Position numbers and translations under genes: made by a program. A stretch of DNA of 64,000 bases, from positions 2,529,001 through 2,593,000 of the forward strand of contig JAPFBL010001928.1 in the NCBI GenBank assembly GCA_026182355.1, written 5' to 3'. This document shows positions 12,721-23,088 of this stretch, piece after piece. Source of the DNA: Hermatobates lingyangjiaoensis (lineage: Eukaryota > Arthropoda > Insecta > Hemiptera > Hermatobatidae). Below the pieces are notes generated by a model that worked only from the letters and a program-made list of their open reading frames with translations, made no database searches and had not been told where the DNA came from. Each line of letters opens with the position of its first letter. The stretch's first letter is position 1.

Positions 12721-13714
12721 TGCTAGATTTTTCATTCTCCCACATAAAAAAAACTTGGGTCATATTTCAAAATCCAACCTCTAATTCTCAGTATTAAAGG
12801 TGATCATGCCTCCTTTTAGATCCCTCCTAACCCTGATACCATTGCGTGAGCAACCATAGGGCAGTCTTTGGTTGACTTATGTCCAATTATTATCTGAGTA
12901 AAAAAAAATTGAGATTTGTAAAAAGATTTTTTAAAACTCGTTTGATAAGAGAGACAGTTTACTGATTTTACAAGCCCCTGAGCGTCGATACAGTGCTAGG
13001 CTAGTGGTGATGCTTATTTGTTATTCACGGCAGGCCTTGAACTCGTGAGCTATTCTGCCAAACGCCATACAAACCAAACACGAAACCAGGCACATTGCTT
13101 TTGCTCGAATTAAACCACTTCAAATTCATATTTTATTAAATATTATACCTTTTTCGAGCGGTTTTAAAGAAACAAAGGACGATGTCACCTTGTAAGAGAG
13201 CACACAGTAATTGAGAACTACAGACATATCTTCTGTTTGCTGTTTTAAATAGTCAAATCAGCTATTGCTATCAATGATACTTCAAGTCATTGCAAGATTT
13301 TGAAAAATATCGCAAGGCTTCGGGCTTTAAAGCGGCGACTCCTTGGCAAAGACAAGTGAGCCGTTTGGTAGAGATGAACACAAACAAGGATGTTCGCTAG
13401 AGCTGCCAAACTTGACGGTTATCTACATTCTACATGAAGTCATCTCAACGAGGAGATTTCAAAAATATTTAATTATTAGTATTACTTTCTAAGTAGTATC
13501 AGAGATTTCAACGTTTAAAAATTTTCCTATGGGAAGTGTTATAGCCCATCCCCACAAACGTTATATGTGGTTAAAATAATCTTAAGACAACGTATGTCGT
13601 ATTATAGTAAGAATATACATCCACCTACCATCCATGAAAGTATTTAGCCATTAACTTTGCAACACATAGGTACTTAAAAGACATACATATCGGTTTTTTA
13701 CAACTGTTCATGAC

Positions 13715-13922
13715 TGACTGCACCTGGCAATGATATATATACTTCAGAGAGCTTGCTGCTCTCTATTGACTGCACCTGGCCATGATATATGTACTTCAGA
13801 GAGCTTGCTGCTCTCTACTGACTGCACCTGGCCATGATATATGTACTTCAGAGAGCTTGCTGCTCTCTATTGACTGCACCTGGCCATGATATATGTACTT
13901 CAGAGTGCTTGCTGCTCTCTAT
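13715..13922 (+). repeat. 52-bp minisatellite, 4 units, each with a hairpin
   Basis: Units start at 13715, 13767, 13819 and 13871 (TGACTGCACCTGGCCATGAT...). Each contains the perfect stem AGAGAGC/GCTCTCT around TTGCT; the fourth has one change in the stem. Confidence 0.92.
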
Positions 13923-14295
13923 AGGTGTTTGATACTCTAACAGTCATTGGAATCTTTTGATCTCGATACAATGTTCAAATGAAACAGAAATGGTTCAACA
14001 AACTGGAATATATACACCACTATAAATGAAAACACTCAATTCGGTCCAAATTTATAATGTAACATGAAGGGAGCCCGCGTCCTCGATACACTGTGCCATG
14101 GAACATGGAGCAAAAGGTCGTTGATGCTACGACATGAAGCCGAGGAACACAATACCATCACTGGTTTAAAGCTGAAGCACAGTTTAGCTAAAAAATATTT
14201 TCTTTCTTAAACTACTAAAACCGAAATTTTAAATATTGTTGGTGTTTTTAATTACTTGAAATATAACCCCAACTTGTATTATTTTTTCACTCTTT

Positions 14296-14301
14296 TTTAT
14301 T
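14296..14301 (-). terminator. TMEM199: Candidate poly(A) signal for BLOC1S5/TMEM199
   Basis: AATAAA on the minus strand about 420 nt past the TMEM199 stop. It would also serve BLOC1S5 if the two are co-transcribed, since no equally clear end lies between them. Confidence 0.3.
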
Positions 14302-14379
14302 ACACTGAGGATAAACTCAGATAAAAATCTAGACATACACACCAACTTTGAGGAATATTTTAAAGATATACTCGATAGT

Positions 14380-14485
14380 TTTTGTGAAATATAAGATGGA
14401 ACAGGCAACGGACCTTCAAAGTCTGTGTCCTCAGTCGGAGAAATAATTTACTCCCATTAACGCCGAAATTTTGTAAAAAAGGAAA
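14380..14485 (+). repeat. Dispersed repeat, empty-site copy
   Basis: Uninterrupted partner of the 10470-10586 copy; the sequence GGAAATATAATCAG shows the site before MITE insertion. Confidence 0.7.
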
Positions 14486-14722
14486 TATAATCAGAAATTA
14501 AAAGACAACCATAAAGTATTAATTCTAATTTATGAACGCAAAACAACAAATAAGGTATTTTTTTTTACTGAACATAATAAATCTTCAACATCAAAGAAAC
14601 ATTCAACTAAAAATAAAACTACAAAATAAACAATTCGCTCAAGTTATGTGAACACTAATATATATACATATAATCACCACCTCAATAACTGAAACATAAT
14701 TTTGATAAAACGTATCAAAGAG

Positions 14723-15000
14723 TCAATCCTGATGAACTTTTCCGTCACTGCTTCCATGACTTTGGTGTTTAGGTGAATCCAATTCACTGTCATCATCCAT
14801 TTCTGCAATAATTTTAGCCAGGAAATATATTTCCGCTAAGGCAATAATTAAAGCGCATATTACTCCCAGTAGAAGTCGAAATCCGAAATCCAAATGTTCT
14901 CCAACTAAGAGTGGCAGGCCAAAGAAGCCAAAAGCAAATCCAGCGGCGACTGAGAATATGAACTGACCAACCGCAATGAGTTGGCGATTCATGTATTTTA
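14723..15000 (-). CDS. TMEM199: TMEM199 exon 3 (membrane segments, stop codon)
   Basis: Acceptor CTGTTTCAG; reads LKYMNRQLIAVGQFIFSVAA and continues through two hydrophobic helices to a polar tail ending SSDGKVHQD and stop. The internal MNRQ Met is not the start. Confidence 0.92.
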
Positions 15001-18000
15001 CTGAAACAGAAAGTGGACACTATCACAGTTAGCTGTACACAATTATTTTTTTAACTGTATCAATGACTATGATTATTAACGTTATTACACCTGGTGAGAT
15101 CAATGCTATCTGTCGAGTTTCGATCCCACATTTGACAGTATCTCACATCTGGGGCACAGACCAATCTCAGTTCATTAAAAATTAGACTGACTGCTCGATA
15201 GACGTCTGATCTGAACTCAGGTGATCTTTAGACCCAGGGAAATAGGCTTTTACCCCTTCGGAGGAGACCAGCCAGGTCTTCTGATCAATATGGTAAGCCC
15301 AAAAACAAACAACTCGTAGGTCTCGGTTATTCGATCATGGACATTATTTAAGGTCATTAATACAAAATAAAGACAAACTAATAACTAAGGGTTAAGGCAG
15401 GGGATTAATCAAACCCTAGGGCCAGCTAGAGATCTCACAGACTTGGTAAGCAAAGCTCCCAGTACCGTAGCTTTCAATAATCATTAACGAGCTGACATAA
15501 GTGGATAAGTCATACTGACCTTATTATTCATTTTTATATCTACCAAATGCAACTATTACTTAATACTAAAACACAGCCAGGAATTAAAAATCTTGGAATC
15601 AGAATAGTTTTTCGCTGGAACACAATCTCTCGATCAGAAGTGGTAACCAGCTTTTTGTAAAGAATATTTCCATTAATTTTATTTTTAAATAAAAAAACAT
15701 AAGAATGATAGTATCAAAACTCATTAACTATTTGTATTGACTAATAATATATATTTTATGATAACATAACTCATTTTTTATTTTATATATTTGCATAAGT
15801 TTTCTGTTTCCTACTTTTATGTGAACATATTAATGTAATAGTATTACCGTACATACGTCAGAGACGTTGTCGGTAACAATTAAAGAATGAAACATCTAAA
15901 TGTTCTTCCTCTCTTGACCAGTTTTTAGATCTTGTCTGTATTCCAGAGTGAAACTGACAATTTTTGGGTGATTATCCTAAGTAGCTAACTGCGTACCAGT
16001 TCATCTTACTCATATCATATTCAATTATTTATTTCACAATGTTGTCAACTTATTCATTAAATATTCAATTTGGTTTATCTTTCTTCATTTCTATAGTACA
16101 TATTAATCCATTTATGATTTTTCACTGTCTGTGTATTTTTCGGTTCTCTTAACTATCTTTTTGTTTTTTTTTCCCAACGTCATAAGTCTTTCCATAGATT
16201 AGAAGCTACCGTGTCTATAAATCCAATACTATAAACATAGTAATGGTTTATTGAAGTCAGACTCACTGTTAAGGAGAACAATAGCTTTGTATACAAGGAT
16301 TGACAGTTAGTTGATAGTTTTTACTTCTTTCTTCCTGAACTCCTTTGTTTACCTTGACTTGTCCTGCCTTTTGTTAAATTTCTTTGCTCTTCCGCCTTTT
16401 AAACTACCTCTCTTATCACCGATCCCTCTCTATGCCATACCAGATATCGTATATACCTCTCTTATCACCGATCCCTCTCTATGCCATACTAGATATGGTA
16501 TATACCTCTCTTATCACCGATCCCTCTCTATGCCATACCACATATGGTATATACCTCACTTATCACCGATCCCTCTCTATGCCATACCAGATATGGTATA
16601 TACCCCTCTTACCACTGATCCCTCTCTATGCCATACCAGATATCCTACTTCACTTCTTACAGTTACAGTAGGACTGACGAGGGATCTTAGTCTCATTTCT
16701 GAATTCTCTCGCAGTGGTTTTCACGTGGATTTTTGTTTCTTATGTTCACTGTGAGGTCTTGTTATTATATACAGGGTGGGCCAAAAGTCAATTCGGGTTT
16801 TTAATATGCTGTCAATTTGCTAAATATAGTTATTATTATTTTTTTTTTTTAGATAATATTATATTAGAATCATTAGAAATTAATCATGGAAAAGTACAGC
16901 ATCCAGAAAGAACGCAAATTGTCAAATTATTCTATCAAAATCGTGAGTAAATTATTTCAACTCAAAGAGCATTTAGACGCCATTACCAAGTGAGAAATGC
17001 ACCTAGTGACAATGCAATAAGAAGCATAGTTCGTCGGTTTGAGCGACAAGGTGCAGTAACTGACCTTCCACGAACTGGGAGACCTCGGAATGTAAGAACA
17101 GATGAAAACCGTGAAAGAGTAAGGAGGAGTGTTGAAGAGACTGCAACAACATCAACTCCAAGACGCTCAACTGAACTTGGGATATCCCGAAGTTCTTTAA
17201 GGAGAATTCTTCATAGCCTCAAATTCTTTCCGTACAAGGTGCAAATGGTCCAAGAACTGAAACCAGCAGATTACGAAGCAAGGCTTCAATATGCAATTAG
17301 ACTTCAAGAGTTGGCACAAAATGAACCAAATTTTATGGTTACCTCAAAGATAAAGTTTTTGCCAACAAGCCGCGAACCTTGCAAGAACTGAAGGACAATA
17401 TTCGAAATGAAATCATGGACCTAAACCGTAATCCAGAAATTTTCCGAGCAGTCAGTGGATCTGTATTGGAAAGGGCTACAATGTGCCAGAATGAGAATGG
17501 TCGACATTTAAAAGATGTTATTTTTCATAAATAATTTTTATTCTGTTCCTTTGTTAAAGTTACCCAAATAAATTTCCTGACTTTTGTTTATATTGTGTTG
17601 AAATTTCATAATTATAACTACAAAATAAAAAATATCTTCAAGGTTAAAAGCCCGATGTGACTTTTGGCCCACCCTGTACATATATAGTTCAATATACATA
17701 AAGAAACAAAAATAAATAAATTATTTTCATTTCTTTATCTATATTGAACTTTATTTGTCCGATTCGGATCGTGTTTATATCGTAAAAATATATATATATT
17801 CAGAGTAAAGGGATGAACACACTTACAGTCTCGGAGTATTCATCCCTTTACTCTGTATCTATAGTTTACTGTGAAACGTTTGTTGTCCTTTGTGGATCGT
17901 TTTCCTGTTGATAATATATATATATTAGTGTATTTCGGCAGCAAGTCCTCTTTGAAGCATATATTATTGAGAACCTGATGATGACCCATGGGGCCGAAAG

Positions 18001-21000
18001 CTTGTTGTTATCTTAGTTTAATCTAGTGTAGTGTTTAATTAAATATAGTTATCCCCAGTGAAGTGGTTATTTCCAGCCTTCTGAATGTCGTTTGCTAGTT
18101 TGCTTTGACAATTATCACCTTCTCAAAAGAAAATTGTAAGGAAAATAGAAGCTATAAGTAAGAAAGTCGTGAACGCAGAATCTGCCATCAAATTCAATAA
18201 TATATATATATGACAAACGAAATACGATCCAAAAGGACTGATAAAGAACTGACAACACATAAAATAAACCACCATGGCGGTCGAAATATTGAAAAGTGTT
18301 ACGTTTCTTTCTATTTATCCCAGTTTAAGTATATATATACACAAGTTTTGTAAAAATGAATGCAAATTTTGAGTTTCACACATTTTCTACTCAATTTTTC
18401 CACCTTTCTTACATAGGCTCTCCATATGCTTGAAACAAGATATAGAAGTTCACAAAAATTTTCATTTATATACACCGACATGTTTCGGTCTCGGTTGACC
18501 ATTTTCAAGGATTCATTAATGTAAAATACTACACTAAAAACATAACCATTTCTAAAAATTTAACAGTATCAAAAATTAAAATAAACAATTATACAGTAAA
18601 CTTTGTACATGTTCATCTTATAGGAGGTTACTAAAAGATAGTAGGTATGGTGAGGTTTCACGCAGGTTCTGGTGTTTATAGTGTAGTATTTTACATTAAT
18701 GAATCCTTGAAAATCATCAACAGAGACTGACGGTTTGCATAAACACAAATTTTGGTGAACTTGTGTATCTTGTTCCAAATATATGGAGAACCTATGTGAA
18801 AAAGGTGGAAAAATTGAGTAGAAATATGTGAAAGTCAAAACTGGTATTCATTTTAAGAAAACTTGCATAATTTTTATATATATACATATATAAAGTGAAC
18901 CTTTTTGTTAAGAATCTGTGCATTTATTTATTTTGAAATAAAAAAAAGTCACAAGGATGATAGTGTCAAAACTCATAAATTATTTCTATTGATAAATTTT
19001 ATTTCCTTTATGATAATAACACCCATTTGAAAAATTCCAAAAGGTATATTTACACGTCCAATATTTACAAGGTATATTTACATATCCAATATACTCGTAA
19101 ATCCATTTCGAAGATAATGTGACTAGTTATAAATCTCATTATCTTTAAAACTCACCTTCTTCATTTCCCTCTATACCTTCACCATTACTTCTTATTATCT
19201 TTTGACAAGTATATTTTAGGCGAACTGGTTTCTATATGATTCTTTTCATGCAAAATTAATTTATACGTAAGAAAGGATTTCTTTCTTTCGGCTAAAAGGA
19301 TGTCAGCCGAGACAGCTAGTCTTCGTCAAACCGTTTTGAGTGAGTTTCTGATGAAGACCAGTTGTTTTGGTTGAAAGATTTTAGTCCTTTATCTGAAATT
19401 CTTACTGTAGTTTATACATTGATTACACATATATTTGACAATACCAAAGCTAGGCAATGTGTGATATTAGTATAGGTTACATTAACTGCCCAGGATCGAT
19501 ATATGACAATATAGGTATCTATCTGTATAAATGGACAGTCAGAAAGGCAATTAAACAACTTAAAAAAGCAATGCAATTTACACATGCAAGCATAAAAATT
19601 GCAGGTGATTCACAAATTAATAAGTGGGTAATTCAATATTATATGTATATATAAAACATGATTTCACAACAATTAACACTTGAAATAAAATCATCGTCTA
19701 AACCACAGTAAATATGTTCTTTCTGTGAATTTAGCTTATTCATTTCGTGGAATCGTTTCACTTGTGCTTATATACATACTTTAAATATGAAAAACGTACG
19801 AAACGTTTAACTAAAGTTCAGTATAGACAAAGAAACAGATATAAATTAAAAACACACACTTACAGTATCTAATTTTCGCTTTGAACATCATCAGGAGAGA
19901 TAAGAGAGGAAAACCAAGTATACTGGATTTAATTTACTTATGGTTTTTTGTTTGTATCGAACTTTATATATATATATATCAATTAAACAGATGATGGAAA
20001 TTAATGAATTTTCTTTTATGTATATGCACTTTAAAATAGAGAGAAAAAAATAAAACTAAACGCTAGGTCTAACCTTCAATATTTCAACTCTTTTTGATAG
20101 TCGTCCTCAGAAAATAAAGTGGTATGTTGAGAAGTGAAAGTCTACTCATATATATTTTTTGTTCCTTTAACTATTCCTATTATACTTTTTTTGTTTCGTT
20201 GTGGCTATTCTTGACAATTCTGAGAAACTGTTCAGCTGGTTTTCCAGTTTTCACCGTACCACTTCTTTCCTTGATGACAACTGTTAAAAGGATTACAGTA
20301 GAAAAAGTATTGATATTGAGTCTTAGTGTTTAATTTTCATTCGTATGTATCTTTCTATTTTCAATATATATATATAAAAAAGAAAATCTAATTTCCGCTG
20401 TAACAGACCATTTATTCTTCTGATTACCATGTTTAAATATAAATGTGAAATTGTGTCAATGCTTTTCTGTATGAATAAATTTAATAAAAGATGTAATTCA
20501 AAATGAAGAGACAATACGTTAAATTATAGTGAAAAACACACAGAACGATTTGACGTACTCATAGTTCTATATTTCGACATCAGGATATGTGGCAGGCTAG
20601 AATGACTAGTACCTGGCCATCTAGCCTGCCAGTTCTCCACATGTCAACAGTTTGTCTTAACATAGTAGGGAGTCATATGAGTTTTTTTAATAAATACAGA
20701 TGTTATCCTCACACTGATATCCTATTGAATCTTCTATCCTTTCTTTCTTGGCCGAAACATTCCTAACCATATCCCTGTACTTTTGGTCTTCTATCTGAGC
20801 TTTTAATCGTTGTATTCGTTCTTCCAACTCAGGATTTCGAGGTTCTGGCACTGGAGCTGGTAATAATATATCACAATCACTCAGCATTTCATGCAGCCTT
20901 ATATTTTCATCCTAAAACCAGAATTATTCTATATCAAACAGGGAAAAAGAAAGAAAAAATTTAAAAATTCCATTCAGTAATATTGCAAACCATTAGGATA

Positions 21001-21907
21001 GTCATTCGTAAAACGAAATATCGCATAAGAGCCAGTCTCCTACAATTATCTTAATAAATAAACTATCCATCTGATCCAGAATCCACAGAAACTGTTTTTT
21101 TTTTTGTTCGGCTAGGATTCCAGATTATATAAAAGCAAATTTCGTTGGATAGAAAGTTATTACATCAAATATTTATTTTATATACTCTAAATAAGTACAA
21201 TCTAGGGGTTAGTAATGTAGGTCAGTTTTTTAATTGGCAAACATTTTACTTAAGAATAAGTCAGAATACTAGTTTGATTCTAACTGTAAGTCCTACATTT
21301 TGGTTTCATCGAGTTTATTTAGAGTAGGCACCTTTTACGAGCTCTTGGGATCCTACACGTTTTAGACCAGGGATCGGCAACCTGTGGCATTCCGAAAAAC
21401 ATGTCCCTCCCTTTGTAACCTACCCTGGGATATATTAAAATCTAAAATGTTGTTTTATAAAAATAGGTTTCGATCTTTGCTTCACATCTCTTCCATCTTA
21501 AAGAATTAGCTTTTTCTTCCATCTCCCACAAAACAAATATACAGTCAGAGAGAGTAGCGATTAACATCAGGAGCCTAATTTTTACCTCTTTTAAATGTTA
21601 TCATACCAGGAATCTTTCAATAAACCTCACATCTTATAGACTTAGAACCCTTCTGAAGGGTGGTTTAGAAGAGTTCTTAAACACAATAGAAAAAAAAGTT
21701 GTTCTGAAAAATCAATTGGATTGTTCTAAAATTTACCTTAATCACTGAATGCAGAAGTTTAATAGAATGAACAGAAATAGTTTTCTGTTGCAATTCTTGC
21801 ACAACTTCAGGCGGAACATCAGACTTATCTGCAATAATCTCTTCCAAATGGGTAACCCATTCATCATTCAATTGAATTTTCATTTCAAAATTCTTTCCTC
21901 CAGTCAT
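14723..21907 (-). CDS. TMEM199: TMEM199 / Vma12-type V-ATPase assembly factor (whole gene, 3 exons)
   Basis: ER to Golgi membrane protein needed to assemble the V-ATPase Vo sector (yeast Vma12). Exons on the minus strand: 21907-21737, 20911-20713, 15000-14723; GT-AG throughout, phases agree, 215 aa against about 208 in human. The hallmark is ILLPAPVPEPRNPELEERIQ followed by RLKAQIEDQKYRDMVRNVSA, matching the family LP...PPRNPEL...RNV block at about residues 70-110. Two membrane segments follow at about 131-153 (LIAVGQFIFSVAAGFAFGFF) and 163-187, then an acidic hydrophilic tail. The N-terminal region VHSIKLLHSVIK aligns with the family RLIRDLHQHLR helix. The second intron is 5.7 kb and full of repeats. 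The gene starts 14 nt after BLOC1S5. Confidence 0.9.
16407..16648 (+). repeat. 49-bp minisatellite, 5 units
   Basis: Units start at 16407, 16456, 16505, 16554 and 16603 (CCTCTCTTATCACCGATCCC...). Since 49 is not a multiple of three, the long ORFs across it are by-products. Confidence 0.92.
16770..17678 (+). mobile_element. Tc1/mariner-superfamily transposon with internally deleted transposase
   Basis: 28-bp terminal repeats (TACAGGGTGGGCCAAAAGTC... and complement, two mismatches) with TA at both ends. Inside is the N-terminal helix-turn-helix half of a transposase, then an abrupt jump to the C-terminus; the catalytic DDE region is missing. Confidence 0.88.
16884..17533 (+). pseudogene. Broken Tc1-like transposase
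   Basis: Frame ATG MEKYS at 16886 is shifted against HPERTQIVKLFYQN, which meets a TAA at about 16948; after it the frame runs RAFRRHYQVRNAPSDNAIRS, then DLPRTGRPRNVRTDENRERV and a long helix-turn-helix stretch to about 17340. It then joins, out of frame, to a C-terminal tail (NKPRTLQELKDNIRNEIMDL ... HLKDVIFHK). The central catalytic region is deleted, so it cannot transpose itself. Confidence 0.8.
17801..17855. repeat. Hairpin inverted repeat beside (TA)n
   Basis: CAGAGTAAAGGGATGAA at 17801 and its complement ending 17855, loop of about 18 nt. Confidence 0.7.
17973..18001 (+). other. Hammerhead-like hairpin motif
   Basis: CTGATGA (17975-17981), unpaired T, stem GACCC/GGGCC (4 of 5 pairs) with loop ATG, then GAAAG. 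Confidence 0.4.
18340..18868. repeat. Large foldback element
   Basis: Arms of about 190 bp: ACAAGTTTTGTAAAAATGAA on the left pairs with the region ending near 18868. The left arm, read on the minus strand, contains GGTCAACCGAGACCGAAACA (18479-18510), another hairpin followed by GAAAC. Confidence 0.65.
19347..19380 (+). other. Hammerhead-like hairpin motif
   Basis: CTGATGA (19348-19354), unpaired A, stem GACCA/TGGTT, then GAAAG (19373-19377). The stem differs from the 6.6-kb copy but still pairs. Confidence 0.45.
20589..20643. repeat. Hairpin repeat
   Basis: TGGCAGGCTAGA at the left and TCTAGCCTGCCA at the right, inside TMEM199 intron 2 close to exon 2. Confidence 0.65.
20713..20911 (-). CDS. 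TMEM199: TMEM199 exon 2
   Basis: Encodes DENIRLHEMLSDCDILLPAP and the PRNPELEERIQRLKAQIEDQ block. Acceptor GGTTTTAG, donor ATCAGT|GTGAGG (phase 1). Confidence 0.9.
21366..21420 (+). mobile_element. hAT end fragment
   Basis: CAGGGATCGGCAACCTGTGG resembles hAT terminal sequence, but no matching opposite end was found, so at most a remnant. It lies in TMEM199 intron 1. Confidence 0.35.
21737..21907 (-). CDS. TMEM199: TMEM199 exon 1
   Basis: 57 codons from ATG at 21907: MTGGKNFEMKIQLNDEWVTH, ending LLHSVIK before AAG|GTAAAT. The ATG is preceded by TTACTTTTAAG, which also looks like a weak 3' splice site. Confidence 0.85.
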
Positions 21908-21921
21908 CTTAAAAGTAAATT

Positions 21922-22083
21922 TTACAAATTCATTTTCTTATCCAAAACTTTATATAATTCAATAATTTCTCTTTCTTTTTCAATATAAGCTTCGTCAACT
22001 TCAATCATTTTAAGTTTATATTGTTCATTATATATAGCCAACTCCGCAGCTCTCTCTTTTCTACCTTCTTTTAACAGTTCATC
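21922..22083 (-). CDS. BLOC1S5: BLOC1S5 exon 4 (stop codon)
   Basis: Encodes DELLKEGRKERAAELAIYNE and a coiled coil ending LYKVLDKKMNL then TAA at 21924-21922. It runs without a break into the TMEM199 start. Confidence 0.87.
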   Translation of the reverse strand, partial: DELLKEGRKERAAELAIYNEQYKLKMIEVDEAYIEKEREIIELYKVLDKKMNL

Positions 22084-22671
22084 CTAAAAAGAAATAAATC
22101 TATTAACAATAGACATGAAGACAAATGTTATATAAGTAGATTTTATCATCAACAACTTACTAAGCTAAAGTTGTTTATTGTTTCAATAACTGTATCACAA
22201 CTTTCAGATGCTACTTGAAGTAAAGCAGATAACTTGCTTAAGTTTTCAGAAATTTGTTTATTCTGCTTAATGGGAATATCCTTTATATCTTGTATAAACT
22301 GTTTAACTTTACAAAGATTTTTCACTTCTCTGTCCTGCCTCTTCTCCTAAATAAAAATCATGGACAAAGAAATTCCGTCATTCACATAACTTATATTCAG
22401 TTGGTATTTAACAATAGCAAATCAAAGACCAGCGCAAAATTAATCTATAATTTAATCTAAATAGCCTAATTTTACTCATTAGTAATTGTTTATTTTAATT
22501 ACCTCAAATTCTCTCACAAAATAGTTAATTTCTCCATTTGTAAAAGGTCTATGGTCAAACAAACGACTCCAAACATCAGAAAAATCTGTAAAATTTAGAA
22601 AATTATAATCACATAATGCGAATCAATAACAGCTATTCATTTTTATTACCCTTATAAACAGAAGAAAACAT
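21922..22671 (-). CDS. BLOC1S5: BLOC1S5 (muted), BLOC-1 complex subunit (whole gene, 4 exons)
   Basis: Subunit of BLOC-1, the coiled-coil complex that sorts cargo from endosomes to lysosome-related organelles such as pigment granules. Exons on the minus strand: 22671-22650, 22585-22503, 22346-22161, 22083-21922; all GT-AG, phases agree, 453 nt = 150 aa plus stop (the human protein is about 187 aa, with a longer N-terminus). The family signature SRLFDHRPFTNGEINYFVRE followed by FEEKRQDREV is clear at residues 14-43; the rest is a Lys/Glu/Leu-rich coiled coil ending DKKMNL. Introns are short (64, 156 and 77 bp). The stop is 14 nt from the TMEM199 ATG on the same strand with no intron between. 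The 5' end faces ASAP. Confidence 0.88.
22161..22346 (-). CDS. BLOC1S5: BLOC1S5 exon 3
   Basis: Encodes EKRQDREVKNLCKVKQFIQD then a coiled coil ending ETINNFSL. Acceptor TTTATTTAG, donor AGCTTA|GTAAGT; phase 0 at both ends. Confidence 0.88.
22503..22585 (-). CDS. BLOC1S5: BLOC1S5 exon 2
   Basis: Encodes DFSDVWSRLFDHRPFTNGEI and NYFVREFE, the most conserved block of the muted family. Acceptor TTTTACAG, donor TTTGAG|GTAATT. Confidence 0.9.
22650..22671 (-). CDS. BLOC1S5: BLOC1S5 exon 1
   Basis: 22 nt, MFSSVYK plus the first base of an Asp codon; donor AAGG|GTAATA. A very short first coding exon; the choice of ATG rests on frame continuity into the conserved exon 2. Confidence 0.7.
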
Positions 22672-22962
22672 AATTATTCATCATACTGAAATTACTTAAT
22701 GATAAGTGTTATCATCTATCTTATCACAAAAAATTTTATGAGATCCAAACAGTGTGTACAGCTAGTTCAGATTCATTGGGCAATGTTGGCAATCATGCAT
22801 TAGACAACTTTGATCAGCCATATAAACATCCGTGAAGTATGGAGTGCGTAGTGGTTTATCAATCGAACTTTTCAAATTGTTTCTCTACATCAAAAATATG
22901 TGATTAATTATAGTTGGATGTAATAATTATAACAGTTACATTAGAGCTGGGAGGTCACGAAG
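22672..22962. promoter_or_regulatory. Probable bidirectional promoter between BLOC1S5 and ASAP
   Basis: 291 bp separate two divergent start codons, so both transcripts must start here or further inside. An inverted CCAAT box (ATTGG) is at 22773-22777. No convincing TATA box is seen. It holds the 5' UTRs of both genes unless upstream non-coding exons exist. Confidence 0.55.
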
Positions 22963-23088
22963 ATGCCAGGGCTTATTAGTGTCAATGAATTTGTTGACGA
23001 AACAAGGGAGGACTACAATTCACCTACAACATCGACTTTTGTATCTCGTATGCCTCAATGTAGACAAACAATTTCGAATTTAGAAGAA
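22963..23088 (+). CDS. ASAP: ASAP exon 1 (start codon)
   Basis: Encodes residues 1-42, beginning MPGLISVNEFVDETREDYNS, the conserved ASAP N-terminus leading into the BAR domain. ATG at 22963 is the first in the frame; donor GAAGAA|GTGAGT; ends in phase 0. Confidence 0.92.

Larger units (their letters stand above)
15001..20712 (-). other. TMEM199 intron 2
   Basis: 5.7 kb intron holding the 49-bp minisatellite, the Tc1-like element, foldbacks and several hairpin-bearing repeat tails; no further exon recognised. Confidence 0.7.

Noticed and set aside
13715..13922. CRISPR-like array
   Set aside because: Units are contiguous with no unique spacers, in a eukaryotic genome; a minisatellite.
16311..16754. 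147-aa and overlapping 95-aa open frames with repeated peptide
   Set aside because: They only translate the 49-bp minisatellite; the period is not a multiple of three, so each unit changes frame.
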